Of a DNA stretch of 61,040 bases, positions 9,236 through 21,464 are shown one piece after another. Below the pieces are notes generated by a model. It did no database searches and was not told where the DNA came from. It saw only the letters and a list, made by a program, of their open reading frames with translations. The stretch comes from Streptococcus vestibularis ATCC 49124 (GTDB lineage Bacteria > Bacillota > Bacilli > Lactobacillales > Streptococcaceae). Positions within the stretch are counted from its first letter, which is position 1. Every line of letters starts with the position of its first letter. Location of the stretch: contig NZ_GL831112.1 in NCBI RefSeq assembly GCF_000188295.1, positions 1,655,200 to 1,716,239 on the forward strand. Reading direction: 5' to 3'. The position numbers were made by a program, and so were the translations under genes.

Positions 9236-10105
9236 ATGACTTTACACGTAGAAATTATCAATCCCTATCCTATAACAACTGTCAAAGAGTTACTAGAAAC
9301 CAGACTCCTCATTCCTCGTAAGATTCGTCATTTCCTACGCACGAAAAAGCACGTCCTCATCAATGGAGAGACTATTAATTGGCAGAGTCCCGTTAAAGAA
9401 GGTGATAGGATTAGCCTGACCTTTGACACAGAGGACTATCCTAATAAAACTATCCCTATGGGAGACGCCAATTTGGTAGAGCCTCTCTATGAGGATTCGC
9501 ATCTCATCGTGGTCAATAAACCTGAAGGGATGAAGACGCATGGCAATGAACCCACAGAAATCGCTCTTCTGAACCATGTTTCGGCTTATTGTAGACAAAC
9601 CTGTTACGTCGTTCATCGACTAGATATGGAAACTAGTGGGGCTGTGATTTTCGCTAAAAATCCGTTTATTCTGCCAATCCTCAACCGGCTTTTAGAAGAT
9701 AAGATGATTCAGCGTCAATATTGGGCATTGACTGAAGGTAAATTCCAAACCAAGGAGACTGTGTACAATGACAAGATTGGACGCGACCGCCATGATCGTA
9801 GAAAACGGGTGGTTGATCCTAGAAAAGGGCAGGTTGCCTATACAACCGTCACACGCCTCAAAGCCTTCAAAGGAGCTAGTCTGGTCAATTGCCAACTAAA
9901 AACCGGACGGACCCACCAAATTCGGGTGCACCTGGCCCACCATGGGCATGCCATTCTGGGGGACCCTCTTTATAGCCATCGCCCCGCATCTCGACTCATG
10001 CTCCACGCACACACCCTTAGTTTCACCCATCCCTTAACACTCGAAAAAGTCACTGTTAAGGCTAAATCAGAAAGTTTCGAACAAGGGTTGAGAAATCACA
10101 AATAA
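9236..10105 (+). CDS. RluA/RluD-family pseudouridine synthase
   Basis: Protein of 289 aa with an S4-like N-terminal region and a catalytic domain containing HRLDMETSGAVIFAKN (catalytic aspartate) and GRTHQIRVHL. It converts particular uridines of rRNA or tRNA to pseudouridine; which sites cannot be read from sequence, so no symbol is given. It is divergent from pbp2a, as in other streptococci. The only plausible promoter leaves no leader, so translation is probably leaderless. Confidence 0.92.
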   Translation: MTLHVEIINPYPITTVKELLETRLLIPRKIRHFLRTKKHVLINGETINWQSPVKEGDRISLTFDTEDYPNKTIPMGDANLVEPLYEDSHLIVVNKPEGMKTHGNEPTEIALLNHVSAYCRQTCYVVHRLDMETSGAVIFAKNPFILPILNRLLEDKMIQRQYWALTEGKFQTKETVYNDKIGRDRHDRRKRVVDPRKGQVAYTTVTRLKAFKGASLVNCQLKTGRTHQIRVHLAHHGHAILGDPLYSHRPASRLMLHAHTLSFTHPLTLEKVTVKAKSESFEQGLRNHK

Positions 10106-10287
10106 TAGAAGTAGGCTTATTCTCAAGCATAGTGCGAAAGGATTATCCTAATGATCCTCTAGTTATGACACAGTGGAAGCTTGCAAATAAGTTGCTTTTA
10201 TTGACTTCGAAAGCCTTGACTACCTTGAATCTCCCTGGACATTATGTTAAGCTTTACATATCATATAAATTAGAGGAGTATTTAATT

Positions 10288-10620
10288 ATGAATCCAGTCG
10301 ATCAATGGCTAGCAATTAACGTCAAGTATTTCCCAACAGAACAAGTGCAGTACATCCGCCAACGTCTTGAGACACTTCCTGAACAACAACTTTCAATGCT
10401 TTACTCAATCAGCTTCCAAGATCCTACAATGATGCTTATTATCTCACTTTTTGGTGGTTCTCTTGGAATCGACCGCTTTATGTTGGGACAAGTTGGTCTT
10501 GGTATCGGTAAACTTTTGACATGTGGTGGTTGTGGTATCTGGTCAATCGTTGACTGGTTCCTCATCATGGATGCTACTCGCCAATCAAACGTTCAAAAAC
10601 TTTTTGCTGTTATTGGGTAA
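10288..10620 (+). CDS. TM2-domain membrane protein
   Basis: Protein of 110 aa. The N-terminal part is soluble (MNPVDQWLAINVKYF), and the C-terminal TM2 domain has two hydrophobic helices joined by a glycine-rich turn (FGGSLGIDRFMLGQ, then CGGCGIWSIVDWFLI). The ATG at 10288 follows GAGGAG; the longer frame from 10132 has no ribosome site and its extra residues do not look like TM2 proteins. The stop overlaps the next ATG (TAATG). The function of TM2 proteins is unknown. Confidence 0.85.
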   Translation: MNPVDQWLAINVKYFPTEQVQYIRQRLETLPEQQLSMLYSISFQDPTMMLIISLFGGSLGIDRFMLGQVGLGIGKLLTCGGCGIWSIVDWFLIMDATRQSNVQKLFAVIG

Positions 10621-10925
10621 TGAAAAACTATTTCACACGCTTGTGGGCCTACCACCAGCGTTTTTTTAGATTATATCTCTTAGTTTTAGTGGCAGTTTAT
10701 GGAGTCTACCTTTTGCATCTGCCAACACCACTCAGTTTAATCCTAAGACCATTTGGACTTAAGGGTTGGAGCGCAGGCCTAACACGCGCTAGCGTTAGAC
10801 TACTACACCTAGATTGGCAAGGAGCCTGGGACTATAATCCACTGATATACCCTCTAGTGGTCTACATCTTAACCTATTTCTTTCTCTTTCCCATATTTAG
10901 TGATAAGAAGATTATTAGGAAATAA
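10620..10925 (+). CDS. DUF2752 family membrane protein
   Basis: Protein of 101 aa with two membrane segments and the DUF2752 hallmark: LTRASVRLLHLDWQGAWDYN followed by PLIYPL. It is translationally coupled to the TM2 gene through TAATG, and the two families commonly occur as neighbours. Function is unknown. Confidence 0.75.
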   Translation: MKNYFTRLWAYHQRFFRLYLLVLVAVYGVYLLHLPTPLSLILRPFGLKGWSAGLTRASVRLLHLDWQGAWDYNPLIYPLVVYILTYFFLFPIFSDKKIIRK

Positions 10926-11026
10926 AGCAAACACTCTTATTCGATTCCCATTGCCGTTCCCTTACACTATTGCTATAATTGTAATTATCAAAATTTTTAT
11001 AATCAAGTTATCTGGAGGTTATACAC

Positions 11027-11890
11027 ATGAAGCAACAAGATTGGATCGATTTTTTCCAAGCAGTTAATGGTCGTAATCCAAGTATTCAAGAAATGGCTGA
11101 AGCAGCTCAGAAAGGCGAGTTTGTCCGAGAAAGCTCTAAGAAACATAAACAATCTATCGAAGCAAACAAACCTGAAGAAATAGTAGAAACCAAGGAACCC
11201 TTGGCACCTGTTGAAGCAACCAAAACTGATGAAACAATAGAAACAACACCCTCTAAAGAAGTCACAGAAAGTGTTGAACCTTCCGTTGAAATCTATGATG
11301 TCGCTGAAGAACCCTTAGTTGATTCTAGTATCGATGAAAGACAAACTTTCCAAACTCCTAACCTAGGTCAAGAAGCTCCAACAGCCAACTCTCAAGAACA
11401 AATAAATCCAATACAAGACACTACTAATAAGCCTTTAAATTCCTTTGCCGACCAAGCTAATACAAGCTTCCCACAAACAAATACCCCCCTTAACGAGCCT
11501 TGGAAAGAGCCAGAAAAGAAATCCCGAACAAACCTCATCATGATAGCCATCGCTACCATCCCAGTTATCCTTTGGGCTCTTGGCTTATTCTTACTTGGAG
11601 TTGTTGGAGACGATTTTAGTATGGGCTTGGGTTTGGCATTATGGACTTTGATTGTGGGGCTACCAGTAATCATTATTGACATCCTACCAGCACTTCTAAA
11701 CAAAACAGACAAGAAATGGCTAATCTTTGTCTTATCTATCCTCCTAAACTGGACTTTCATTGGATGGATCATCTTGCTTATTATTTCTATCAATACGAAT
11801 AAGGAGGCAGAGCGTATCAAGCAGCAACAAATGATGATGCAGATGTCAGGTAAACAAGGAAGTTCTGATATGTTTAACCCTTTTCACTAA
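11027..11890 (+). CDS. unrecognised membrane protein with long acidic linker
   Basis: Protein of 287 aa. A short N-terminal segment (MKQQDWIDFFQAVNGRNPS) is followed by about 130 residues of low-complexity E/T/P/N-rich sequence. Three hydrophobic segments follow at about residues 167-192, 198-222 and 227-252, then a short polar tail rich in M and Q. The last segment (LLNWTFIGWIILLI) resembles the LNWTxIGW helix of superinfection-immunity-type small membrane proteins, a weak similarity. The ATG follows TGGAGG, and TATAAT occurs twice upstream. Its transcript ends at a strong bidirectional terminator shared with groEL. Confidence 0.7.
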   Translation: MKQQDWIDFFQAVNGRNPSIQEMAEAAQKGEFVRESSKKHKQSIEANKPEEIVETKEPLAPVEATKTDETIETTPSKEVTESVEPSVEIYDVAEEPLVDSSIDERQTFQTPNLGQEAPTANSQEQINPIQDTTNKPLNSFADQANTSFPQTNTPLNEPWKEPEKKSRTNLIMIAIATIPVILWALGLFLLGVVGDDFSMGLGLALWTLIVGLPVIIIDILPALLNKTDKKWLIFVLSILLNWTFIGWIILLIISINTNKEAERIKQQQMMMQMSGKQGSSDMFNPFH

Positions 11891-11914
11891 TTAACAATAA
11901 ATAATAGAAAAGAA

Positions 11915-11957
11915 AACCCAGGAAAAGTTTCTCTCGACTTTTCCTAGGTTTTTTTAC
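11915..11957. terminator. bidirectional terminator between the 287-aa gene and groEL
   Basis: AACCCAGGAAAAGT (11915-11928) pairs with ACTTTTCCTAGGTT (11937-11950) with one mismatch. T-rich tracts lie on both sides. Confidence 0.85.
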
Positions 11958-11968
11958 TTTCTTAAATC

Positions 11969-13606
<1,638 letters not shown>

Positions 13607-13632
13607 TTAAATTATATCTGATTAGCGAGGGC

Positions 13633-13920
13633 CTAAGCTAGGACCGCTAAAATATCTGCTTCACGAATAATTGAAACGGAATCTTCTCCGTCTTTAACGC
13701 TGACACCTGCACCATTTTCAACAAGGACCTTGTCGCCTACTGCAACACTAGGTGCAATCAATTCCCCAGTAAGAGTACGGATGCCTTCACCTACTGCCAA
13801 GACCTCTGCAGTCTTAGTAGCTTCATGACTAGCTCCCGCCAATACAAAGCCACTAGCTGTTTTTTCTTCTGTTTCTTCAAAACGGACGACAATACGATCG
13901 CCCAATGGTTTTAATGCCAT
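13633..13920 (-). CDS. groES: co-chaperonin GroES
   Basis: Protein of 95 aa starting [16 protein letters not shown]; it forms the heptameric lid of the GroEL chamber. The mobile loop region TASGFVLAG is present. The ATG at 13918-13920 follows GGAGG at eight bases. An in-frame codon five residues upstream would overlap the ribosome site, so it is rejected. Confidence 0.97.
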   Translation of the reverse strand: MALKPLGDRIVVRFEETEEKTASGFVLAGASHEATKTAEVLAVGEGIRTLTGELIAPSVAVGDKVLVENGAGVSVKDGEDSVSIIREADILAVLA

Positions 13921-13972
13921 ACCAATTACCTCCAAATGTTATTTATTATTAGTAACGTGTGAAACGTTATTT

Positions 13973-13999
13973 TTAGCACTCACAAACAATGAGTGCTAA
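13973..13999. promoter_or_regulatory. CIRCE operator (HrcA)
   Basis: TTAGCACTC, nine bases, GAGTGCTAA: a perfect CIRCE element between the promoter and groES. A further half-site, TTAGCACTT, lies at 14014-14022. Confidence 0.95.
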
Positions 14000-14010
14000 T
14001 CCATATATTT

Positions 14011-14039
14011 ATTTTAGCACTTGGTCAAAAATAGTCAAG
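14011..14039 (-). promoter_or_regulatory. groESL promoter with overlapping CtsR box
   Basis: On the minus strand TTGACT (14033-14038), a 16-base spacer and TAAAAT (14011-14016, preceded by TGC). On the plus strand GGTCAAA-AAT-AGTCAAG (14023-14039) matches the CtsR heptad repeat with one mismatch and covers the -35. HrcA and CtsR therefore probably both repress the operon. Confidence 0.8.
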
Positions 14040-14040
14040 A

Positions 14041-14074
14041 AAAAACTACCCAAAATCTGAACTTTGGATAGTTT
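14041..14074 (-). terminator. terminator of the ABC importer operon
   Basis: On the minus strand AAACTATCCAAAG pairs imperfectly with TTTTGGGTAGTTT, followed by more Ts. Confidence 0.65.
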
Positions 14075-14085
14075 CTTTTTGCTTA

Positions 14086-14889
14086 TTAACCGAGTACCAA
14101 GGCATCGTCATTGAGGACTTGTCCACTATTTTTGTGGAAGAGATCCATAAGTTCTGCAACAGTGAGATTTTTCTTTTCCTCACCTCGCACATCGACGACG
14201 ATTTTACCATGATAGAGCATGACCAGACGGTTCCCATATTCGATAGCATGCTCCATATTATGGGTAATCATAAGAGTTGTCAACTCTTGTTCTTCAACAA
14301 TCTTACGTGTCAAATTCATAACCATGTCACTTGTCTTAGGATCCAGTGCTGCTGTGTGTTCATCTAGCAGCAAAATCTTTGGACGAACCAAGGTCGCCAT
14401 AGCAAGTGTCAAGGCCTGACGTTGTCCACCTGACAAGAAATTAGCATCAGTCTTCATACGATTCTCAAGACCAAGACCAAGATCTACCAAGGCTTCCTTA
14501 AATACTTGACGTTCACTTTCAGTAATAGACTTTTTAAAGAAGCTACGTTTCTTACCACGACGATAGGCGATTGCCATATTTTCTTCGATAGAAAGGTTTG
14601 TCGCTGTACCCATTCGAGGATCTTGGAAAACACGGCTAATGTCTTTAGAGCGCTCATCTACAGATGCTTTCTTAATAGATTGACCCTCCAACAAGATATC
14701 CCCCTCATCAATCCTGAGAACACCAGCAATTGAATTCATCAAGGTTGATTTACCAGCACCATTTCCCCCAATAACAGAGATAAAATCTCCCTGCTCAATG
14801 TCGAGATCCAAACCACGAAGGACGTGATTTTCATTGACTGTACCTTTTTCAAAGGTTTTATGAATCTGTTGTAAACTAAGTAAAGCCAT
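14086..14889 (-). CDS. ABC importer ATPase, TrpZ-like
   Basis: Protein of 267 aa with Walker A GGNGAGKST, signature LSGGQRQ, and Walker B ILLLDEH (note DEH rather than DEP). This arrangement is typical of the ATPases that partner ABC_sub_bind binding proteins and BPD_transp_2 permeases, the predicted tryptophan/aromatic TrpXYZ group. Its ATG shares one base with the end of the fused binding-protein/permease gene, so the two are cotranslated. Substrate is inferred only from family and the aromatic-rich leader. Confidence 0.85.
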   Translation of the reverse strand: MALLSLQQIHKTFEKGTVNENHVLRGLDLDIEQGDFISVIGGNGAGKSTLMNSIAGVLRIDEGDILLEGQSIKKASVDERSKDISRVFQDPRMGTATNLSIEENMAIAYRRGKKRSFFKKSITESERQVFKEALVDLGLGLENRMKTDANFLSGGQRQALTLAMATLVRPKILLLDEHTAALDPKTSDMVMNLTRKIVEEQELTTLMITHNMEHAIEYGNRLVMLYHGKIVVDVRGEEKKNLTVAELMDLFHKNSGQVLNDDALVLG

Positions 14890-16829
14890 TACTTGTCACC
14901 TCCTGGAATCAAGGATTTGTTAGGTTTGATTTTCAATTTTTGGCGTACTTCAGGCACATAAAGGATGATAGCAAGCAAGATAGCTGAAGCTAATTTCAGC
15001 ATTTGAGCATCAACGTTCATGGCAAGGATAATAACCAAGACCAGACGGTAGAGAACAGCTCCTACAACAATTGACCACAGGCGTTTACCAAGTGGTAGAT
15101 ACTTGACGATAACTTCAGCCAAGATAATTGCAGCCAAGCCATTTACGATTGTACCAGTACCCATATTCATATCCGCATAGCCATTATTTTGAGCTAGGAG
15201 AGCACCTGATAGGGCAATCAAACCATTGGAAATCATGTAGCCAAGAATCTTCATACGATCAACCTTGATACCATTGGCTTCACCCATGGCAAGGTTATCA
15301 CCTGTCGCACGAAGGGCCAGACCAACCTGCGTATTAAGGAGGACAACCAACATAAGCACTACCAGACTAACAAAAATCAGTCCTAATAGAATCACACCAT
15401 TCAGCTTAGATAGACCAAGATCCATCACCATAGTCACCAGCGTGTTATGTCCTGAAAGAGAGACATTGGCACTACCAAGAACCAAAAGGTTAACGGAATA
15501 GAGCCCTGTTAAGGTAATAATCCCTGTTAAGAGTGCTGGTATCTTCATTTTCGTATGCATAAAGCCAGACACCGCTCCAGCAAGCATACCAGCAACAAAA
15601 CCACCTAAAGTCGCAAAGATCGGGTTAATCCCACGGATAATCATGATAGTTGTCGTAGCAGCACCAAGTGGAAAGGCCCCCTCAGCTGTCAAATCAGCAA
15701 GGTCCAAAATACGGAAGGTAATGAAGACCCCAATAGCCATAATAGCCCAGAGGAGTCCCTGAGAAATGGCTGTTAACACCACATTTGAAAATCCTTTTTT
15801 AGAAGACTTATTGACCTTAAGCTTAATGACACCCTTATCTTTTTTAGCAATTGGTTTGTCATCTTGTGTTGATGCTTTAGATTCCTCGTCACTAATGCTA
15901 GAAACATCAATGCCAAGTTCTTTAGCCATGTCATGGTTTACCACAACATTAAGTGTTTTAGGATACTCTGCATCGACATCCTTGACCTTCTCACCTCGGA
16001 GAACACGACCTGCCAACCTACCTGTTTGACGTCCAAGCGCTTCATAGTTGGTTCCGTAAGTGAATAGGACACCTTTTTCTACACTGCCAGCGTCACTACC
16101 AACAACTGGAACCTTAGTCTCTTTAGAAAGATCTACCAAGGTATTAATAGCACTAACAATGGTATTATCAGTTGGGATGAAGATGACTTCGGTCTGACTC
16201 ATCAAGCTCTTGGCTGTATCTTGTATATCATTGGTTGATGAAATTCCTTTGATAACCGTTTCAATACCAGCTTCCTTGAAGTATTTCTTGGCTTCTTCAA
16301 CCTGAACTTCTGAGTTACGCTCGCTGGTCGTATACATAATCCCAACTTTTTTAGTGTTTGGAAAGACCTTTTTCAACAATTCAACCTGTTTATTGATAGG
16401 GGACATGTCACTTGTTCCCGTCACATTTCCTCCAACATTGTCCATAGACTTAACTAGTTTAGCTGAGACTGGATCTGTGACAGCTGTAAAGAGAATTGGC
16501 TTGTCCTTTGTCAAACTACTCAAAGACTGAGCTGCTGGGGTTGCGATAGCCAACATGACATCATTATCTTCAATAAGCGACTGAGAAATCGTCTGCAAGT
16601 TAGACTGATCCCCTTGTGCATTCTGATAGTCAATTTTGATGTTCTTACCGTCAACATAACCTTCCTCTTTGAGTTCTTCAATGAACCCTTTACGTGTCGC
16701 TGACAAGGAAGGATGTTCCACATATTGGAGAACACCGACGTGAACTAAATCTTTGTTAGAAGCATTTGAGCATGCTACCAAGAGGACAGCTGTGATAACA
16801 GCCATCATACTGACCAAAAATTTCTTCAT
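14889..16829 (-). CDS. fused lipoprotein binding protein and permease, TrpXY-like ABC importer
   Basis: Protein of 646 aa that joins two parts normally encoded separately. Residues 1-20 are a lipoprotein signal ending VLLVAC. About 27-310 is an ABC_sub_bind periplasmic-type binding domain (GVLQYVEHPSLSATRKGF near its start). A charged linker (about 315-345) leads to a BPD_transp_2 permease with eight or more membrane helices to the C-terminus. The start is ATG at 16827-16829 behind GAGGTG, preferred to a GTG three codons earlier that overlaps the ribosome site. The upstream leader has promoter, short ORF and terminator, so attenuation is likely. Confidence 0.85.
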   Translation of the reverse strand: MKKFLVSMMAVITAVLLVACSNASNKDLVHVGVLQYVEHPSLSATRKGFIEELKEEGYVDGKNIKIDYQNAQGDQSNLQTISQSLIEDNDVMLAIATPAAQSLSSLTKDKPILFTAVTDPVSAKLVKSMDNVGGNVTGTSDMSPINKQVELLKKVFPNTKKVGIMYTTSERNSEVQVEEAKKYFKEAGIETVIKGISSTNDIQDTAKSLMSQTEVIFIPTDNTIVSAINTLVDLSKETKVPVVGSDAGSVEKGVLFTYGTNYEALGRQTGRLAGRVLRGEKVKDVDAEYPKTLNVVVNHDMAKELGIDVSSISDEESKASTQDDKPIAKKDKGVIKLKVNKSSKKGFSNVVLTAISQGLLWAIMAIGVFITFRILDLADLTAEGAFPLGAATTTIMIIRGINPIFATLGGFVAGMLAGAVSGFMHTKMKIPALLTGIITLTGLYSVNLLVLGSANVSLSGHNTLVTMVMDLGLSKLNGVILLGLIFVSLVVLMLVVLLNTQVGLALRATGDNLAMGEANGIKVDRMKILGYMISNGLIALSGALLAQNNGYADMNMGTGTIVNGLAAIILAEVIVKYLPLGKRLWSIVVGAVLYRLVLVIILAMNVDAQMLKLASAILLAIILYVPEVRQKLKIKPNKSLIPGGDK

Positions 16830-17067
16830 CTTGTACACCTCTATTTTTTTATTTTATCTATTTCCAATTTCCTTTTATGTTCTTCTGAAGCGTTGGAGGC
16901 ACAGGGAAAACAACAGTTTCATTGCCCACGAAAAATCCTCAAGTCTTCAAGAGAATCCCCGAGTGATACAATCACTCTATTTATCACGTCAAAAGTAAGC
17001 TAAAGCTTGCTGTTTAAAGAACAATTCTAGCTTAGAATGTGAAATTAAAAAATAGACCACGGCATGG

Positions 17068-17097
17068 AAAAACCAGTTAGGACAGGCCCAACTGGTT
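17068..17097 (-). terminator. leader terminator (attenuator candidate)
   Basis: On the minus strand AACCAGTT pairs with AACTGGTT across 11 bases and runs into TTTTT. It lies inside the leader, about 240 nt before the importer gene. An upstream AACCGGT (about 17141-17147) can pair with the 3' arm instead, offering a possible competing structure. Confidence 0.75.
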
Positions 17098-17232
17098 CTC
17101 TGCATATTGACTAGCACAAACTAGCTTATACCACCGGTTAGACCTATTCATCTAATCGGCTAATCCATCACAAAATGCTTTAGCTTCATAGATACAAACT
17201 TATTGACGCCTGTATCTTGAAACACAAACGTC

Positions 17233-17298
17233 CTATCTAAAGAAACTAAAGTAATAAAAAGCTTTAAGATTTCCCCAATGGGCGGCTTTGTTAAGCAT
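17233..17298 (-). CDS. putative aromatic-rich leader peptide (21 aa)
   Basis: ATG at 17296-17298 lies six bases after GGAGG and about 23 nt after the predicted transcript start; the stop TAG is at 17233-17235. The peptide begins MLNKAAHWGNLKA and ends FYYFSFFR: seven aromatic residues in 21, six of them in the last eight. The stop codon region pairs with downstream leader sequence. This is the layout of a ribosome-sensing attenuator for Phe/Tyr (and perhaps Trp), and the gene downstream belongs to a predicted aromatic amino acid importer. Function is inference; the ORF, ribosome site and promoter are directly visible. Confidence 0.6.
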   Translation of the reverse strand: MLNKAAHWGNLKAFYYFSFFR

Positions 17299-17327
17299 GT
17301 AATGCCTCCGTAGTTAAGATAGATTTA

Positions 17328-17356
17328 AGTTTACACTATTTAGACAATTCTGTCAA
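17328..17356 (-). promoter_or_regulatory. leader promoter of the TrpXYZ-like importer
   Basis: TTGACA (17351-17356), a 17-base spacer and TAAACT (17328-17333): a near-consensus sigma-A promoter. Confidence 0.8.
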
Positions 17357-17404
17357 ATTGGAATTTATCTCCTTTTTCTCAATTAATCTTTGTCGTTTAA
17401 AAAG

Positions 17405-17440
17405 AAAAATCTCTTCCCACATCTGCAAGAAAAGATTTTT
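17405..17440 (-). terminator. proS terminator
   Basis: On the minus strand AAATCTTTTCTTG and AAGAGATTT form an imperfect hairpin followed by TTCTTTTT. Confidence 0.6.
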
Positions 17441-17445
17441 TAATA

Positions 17446-19311
<1,866 letters not shown>

Positions 19312-19378
19312 TTACATACTAAGGAGGCTGGCCCGTGGGTCAAGTCCCTTAGACTTCCTTTCATTTCTTTGTTTCTAA

Positions 19379-20641
19379 TTAAAAGAAAGCACGCATAATA
19401 TCATTCCAAGTCACTGCAATCATAAGAACAACCATGACCGCAACACCTGCGAGTGTGATATAGCTTTCAATTTCTTGATTAAGTGGTTTACGACGAATAG
19501 CTTCAATAATATTCATAACAATTTTACCACCGTCAAGGGCTGGAATTGGAATAAGATTGAAAATCCCTAAGTTGATAGAGAGCATTCCCATAAGGTTAAG
19601 AATGGAAATCAAGCCATTTTCTGAAGCCTGGGCAGACATCTGGAACATAGCAACCGGTCCACCAAGTTTATTCAAACTAAAGTTGGTGATAAGCCCCTTA
19701 AGTGCCACGAGAATTTTGAAGGCCCCTTCCCAAGCCATTTGGAAACCACCAAAAATCTTATCTTTAAGACCTGTCTTTAAGGCAGGAGAGACACCTAAAA
19801 AGTAGCTACCTTGATTCTCCTTAGGTTTAACAGAGACCGTTTCTTCCTGACCGTTACTTCTCTTAACCGTCACAGAAAGGTTGTCACCTTTGGAGAATTT
19901 TTGAGTATTCTCTGTCAATGATTCCTTCAAGCTGTCCCAATCCGTAACCTTGTCTTTATTGATAGCCTCGATGGCATCACCATTTTTCAAGCCTGCCACC
20001 TGAGCAGCACCTCCATCGGCTACCTGGATACGGTTAGTTGAGGTATCTTGAACACCACCTTGAACAAAGGCTAAGATAATAAAGACAAGCACCCCAAGAA
20101 TGAAGTTATTCATAGGACCAGCAAAGTTGGTAATTAAACGTCCCCAAATGCTTGCATTTTGATATTGGACATCCTTAGGAGCAATACGAAGTTCTGTACC
20201 ATCCTCCTCAACGATAGTGGCATCATGGTCAACCTCATAGGTCTTGGTCTCATCTAAGACTAGACCTGTAATGGTTAACTTATCTTCCAAATCATAGGCA
20301 GTGACGTTCATAGGCAAAGCCGTCTGGTCAACCTGGCGATCCGAAAGGTTGATACGTCTTACCTTACCATCTGATCCAATCGTTAGACTGGCAGGGCTAC
20401 CTGTTTTAATCTCAGTTGTATCTTCACCCCAACCAGCCATACGGACATAACCACCCAAAGGGAGGATACGGATAGTATAAACGGTACCATCCTTACCTGT
20501 ATGTGCAAAAATTTTCGGTCCCATACCAATGGCAAATTCACGCACCAGAATACCTGATCGTTTGGCAAAGAAGAAATGGCCAAACTCATGGAAGACGACA
20601 ATCACACAGAAAATCAGTAAAAAAGTAATAATAGCTTTCAT
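19379..20641 (-). CDS. rseP: site-2 intramembrane metalloprotease RseP/Eep
   Basis: Protein of 420 aa. The zinc motif HEFGH is at residues 18-22 in the first membrane helix, and LDGG (third zinc ligand) lies near the C-terminal helices. A PDZ domain is in the middle (about 190-280). In streptococci and enterococci this protease (Eep) trims signal peptides and peptide pheromone precursors within the membrane. It follows cdsA by 16 bases and is probably in the same operon. Confidence 0.95.
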   Translation of the reverse strand: MKAIITFLLIFCVIVVFHEFGHFFFAKRSGILVREFAIGMGPKIFAHTGKDGTVYTIRILPLGGYVRMAGWGEDTTEIKTGSPASLTIGSDGKVRRINLSDRQVDQTALPMNVTAYDLEDKLTITGLVLDETKTYEVDHDATIVEEDGTELRIAPKDVQYQNASIWGRLITNFAGPMNNFILGVLVFIILAFVQGGVQDTSTNRIQVADGGAAQVAGLKNGDAIEAINKDKVTDWDSLKESLTENTQKFSKGDNLSVTVKRSNGQEETVSVKPKENQGSYFLGVSPALKTGLKDKIFGGFQMAWEGAFKILVALKGLITNFSLNKLGGPVAMFQMSAQASENGLISILNLMGMLSINLGIFNLIPIPALDGGKIVMNIIEAIRRKPLNQEIESYITLAGVAVMVVLMIAVTWNDIMRAFF

Positions 20642-20657
20642 TTAGACACCACCACCC

Positions 20658-21452
20658 TTAAAAAAGTCCTAGTAAGTGCATGATTGGGAAAACGAAAATC
20701 CAGCTATCACAACGGTCTAATATGCCACCGTGCCCAGGAATAAGGTTACCTGAGTCTTTAACACCAAAGTGTCGTTTAATAGCTGATTCAACCAAATCAC
20801 CAAATTGACCGAAAATACTAAAGAGAATCGTACAGATAAGCAACCAGAAGAAACTATGCGGTGCATAGACATTATGATTAATCAACCCAAAGAGTAGTGC
20901 TACAATGATTGCGGATAGGATACCACCAACACTACCTTCAATGGTTTTATTAGGTGATACTTTTGGCAATAGCTTATTCTGACCAAATTGACGACCAAAG
21001 AGGTAAGCCCCAATATCCGTTGCCCAAACAATAAAAAGGGCAAAGAGAACTTTTTCCCAGCTATCCAAACGTGCTGCAATGAGATTTTGGAAACCAAAAC
21101 CAACATAAAAGGCAGAGGTGATTGGATATACTGCATCATCAAAAGAATAATGGTCGCTATTAAGGACAGTCCCAGCTAAAATCAAAAAAGAAATAATAGC
21201 AAAACCTGTCACACTAGCATTTGTTGGAAGACTGATAAAATACTGATCAATCGGCACAGCCAAGATAAAGGCTGCCAACATAGACAAAATACCTTCGATA
21301 GAGAAAATCTCCAAGTGCTTCATGCGAAGCATCTCAGACACTGCAACCATGGCCATAGCTCCAACCAAAAGCTGGAAAGGAAGACCACCGATAAAGAGCA
21401 ATGGGAGGAAAATGGCTGCTGCCACACCCCCACCAATTAAACGTTCTTGCAT
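20658..21452 (-). CDS. cdsA: phosphatidate cytidylyltransferase
   Basis: Protein of 264 aa with about eight membrane helices. It makes CDP-diacylglycerol from phosphatidate and CTP, the entry point to phospholipid synthesis. The family signature is near the C-terminus: GDLVESAIKRHFGVKDSG, then GHGGILDRCDS. The usual phenylalanine in LDRFDS is cysteine here. It is 12 bases downstream of uppS. Confidence 0.96.
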   Translation of the reverse strand: MQERLIGGGVAAAIFLPLLFIGGLPFQLLVGAMAMVAVSEMLRMKHLEIFSIEGILSMLAAFILAVPIDQYFISLPTNASVTGFAIISFLILAGTVLNSDHYSFDDAVYPITSAFYVGFGFQNLIAARLDSWEKVLFALFIVWATDIGAYLFGRQFGQNKLLPKVSPNKTIEGSVGGILSAIIVALLFGLINHNVYAPHSFFWLLICTILFSIFGQFGDLVESAIKRHFGVKDSGNLIPGHGGILDRCDSWIFVFPIMHLLGLF

Positions 21453-21464
21453 GAGAGGTCCTTT

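Larger units (their letters stand above)
17068..17321 (-). ncRNA. structured leader RNA of about 250 nt
   Basis: The RNA starts at a sigma-A promoter, encodes a 21-aa ORF and ends at an intrinsic terminator. Between them a long-range helix pairs CTTTAGTTTC of the ORF with GAAGCTAAAG. The hairpin GACGTTTGT/ACAGGCGTC sits just after the stop codon, and AGATAC/GTATCT offers an alternative pairing. No T-box consensus is present. It may be a transcription attenuator or, if always terminated, a small RNA. Confidence 0.6.

Noticed and set aside
10132..10287. N-terminal extension of the TM2 protein
   Set aside because: No ribosome site, unrelated composition, and a clear start at 10288 behind GAGGAG.
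17068..17321. T-box, 6S RNA or tmRNA in the importer leader
   Set aside because: The T-box motif AGGGTGGnACCGCG is absent, the ends do not pair as in 6S RNA, and no tmRNA sequence blocks are present.
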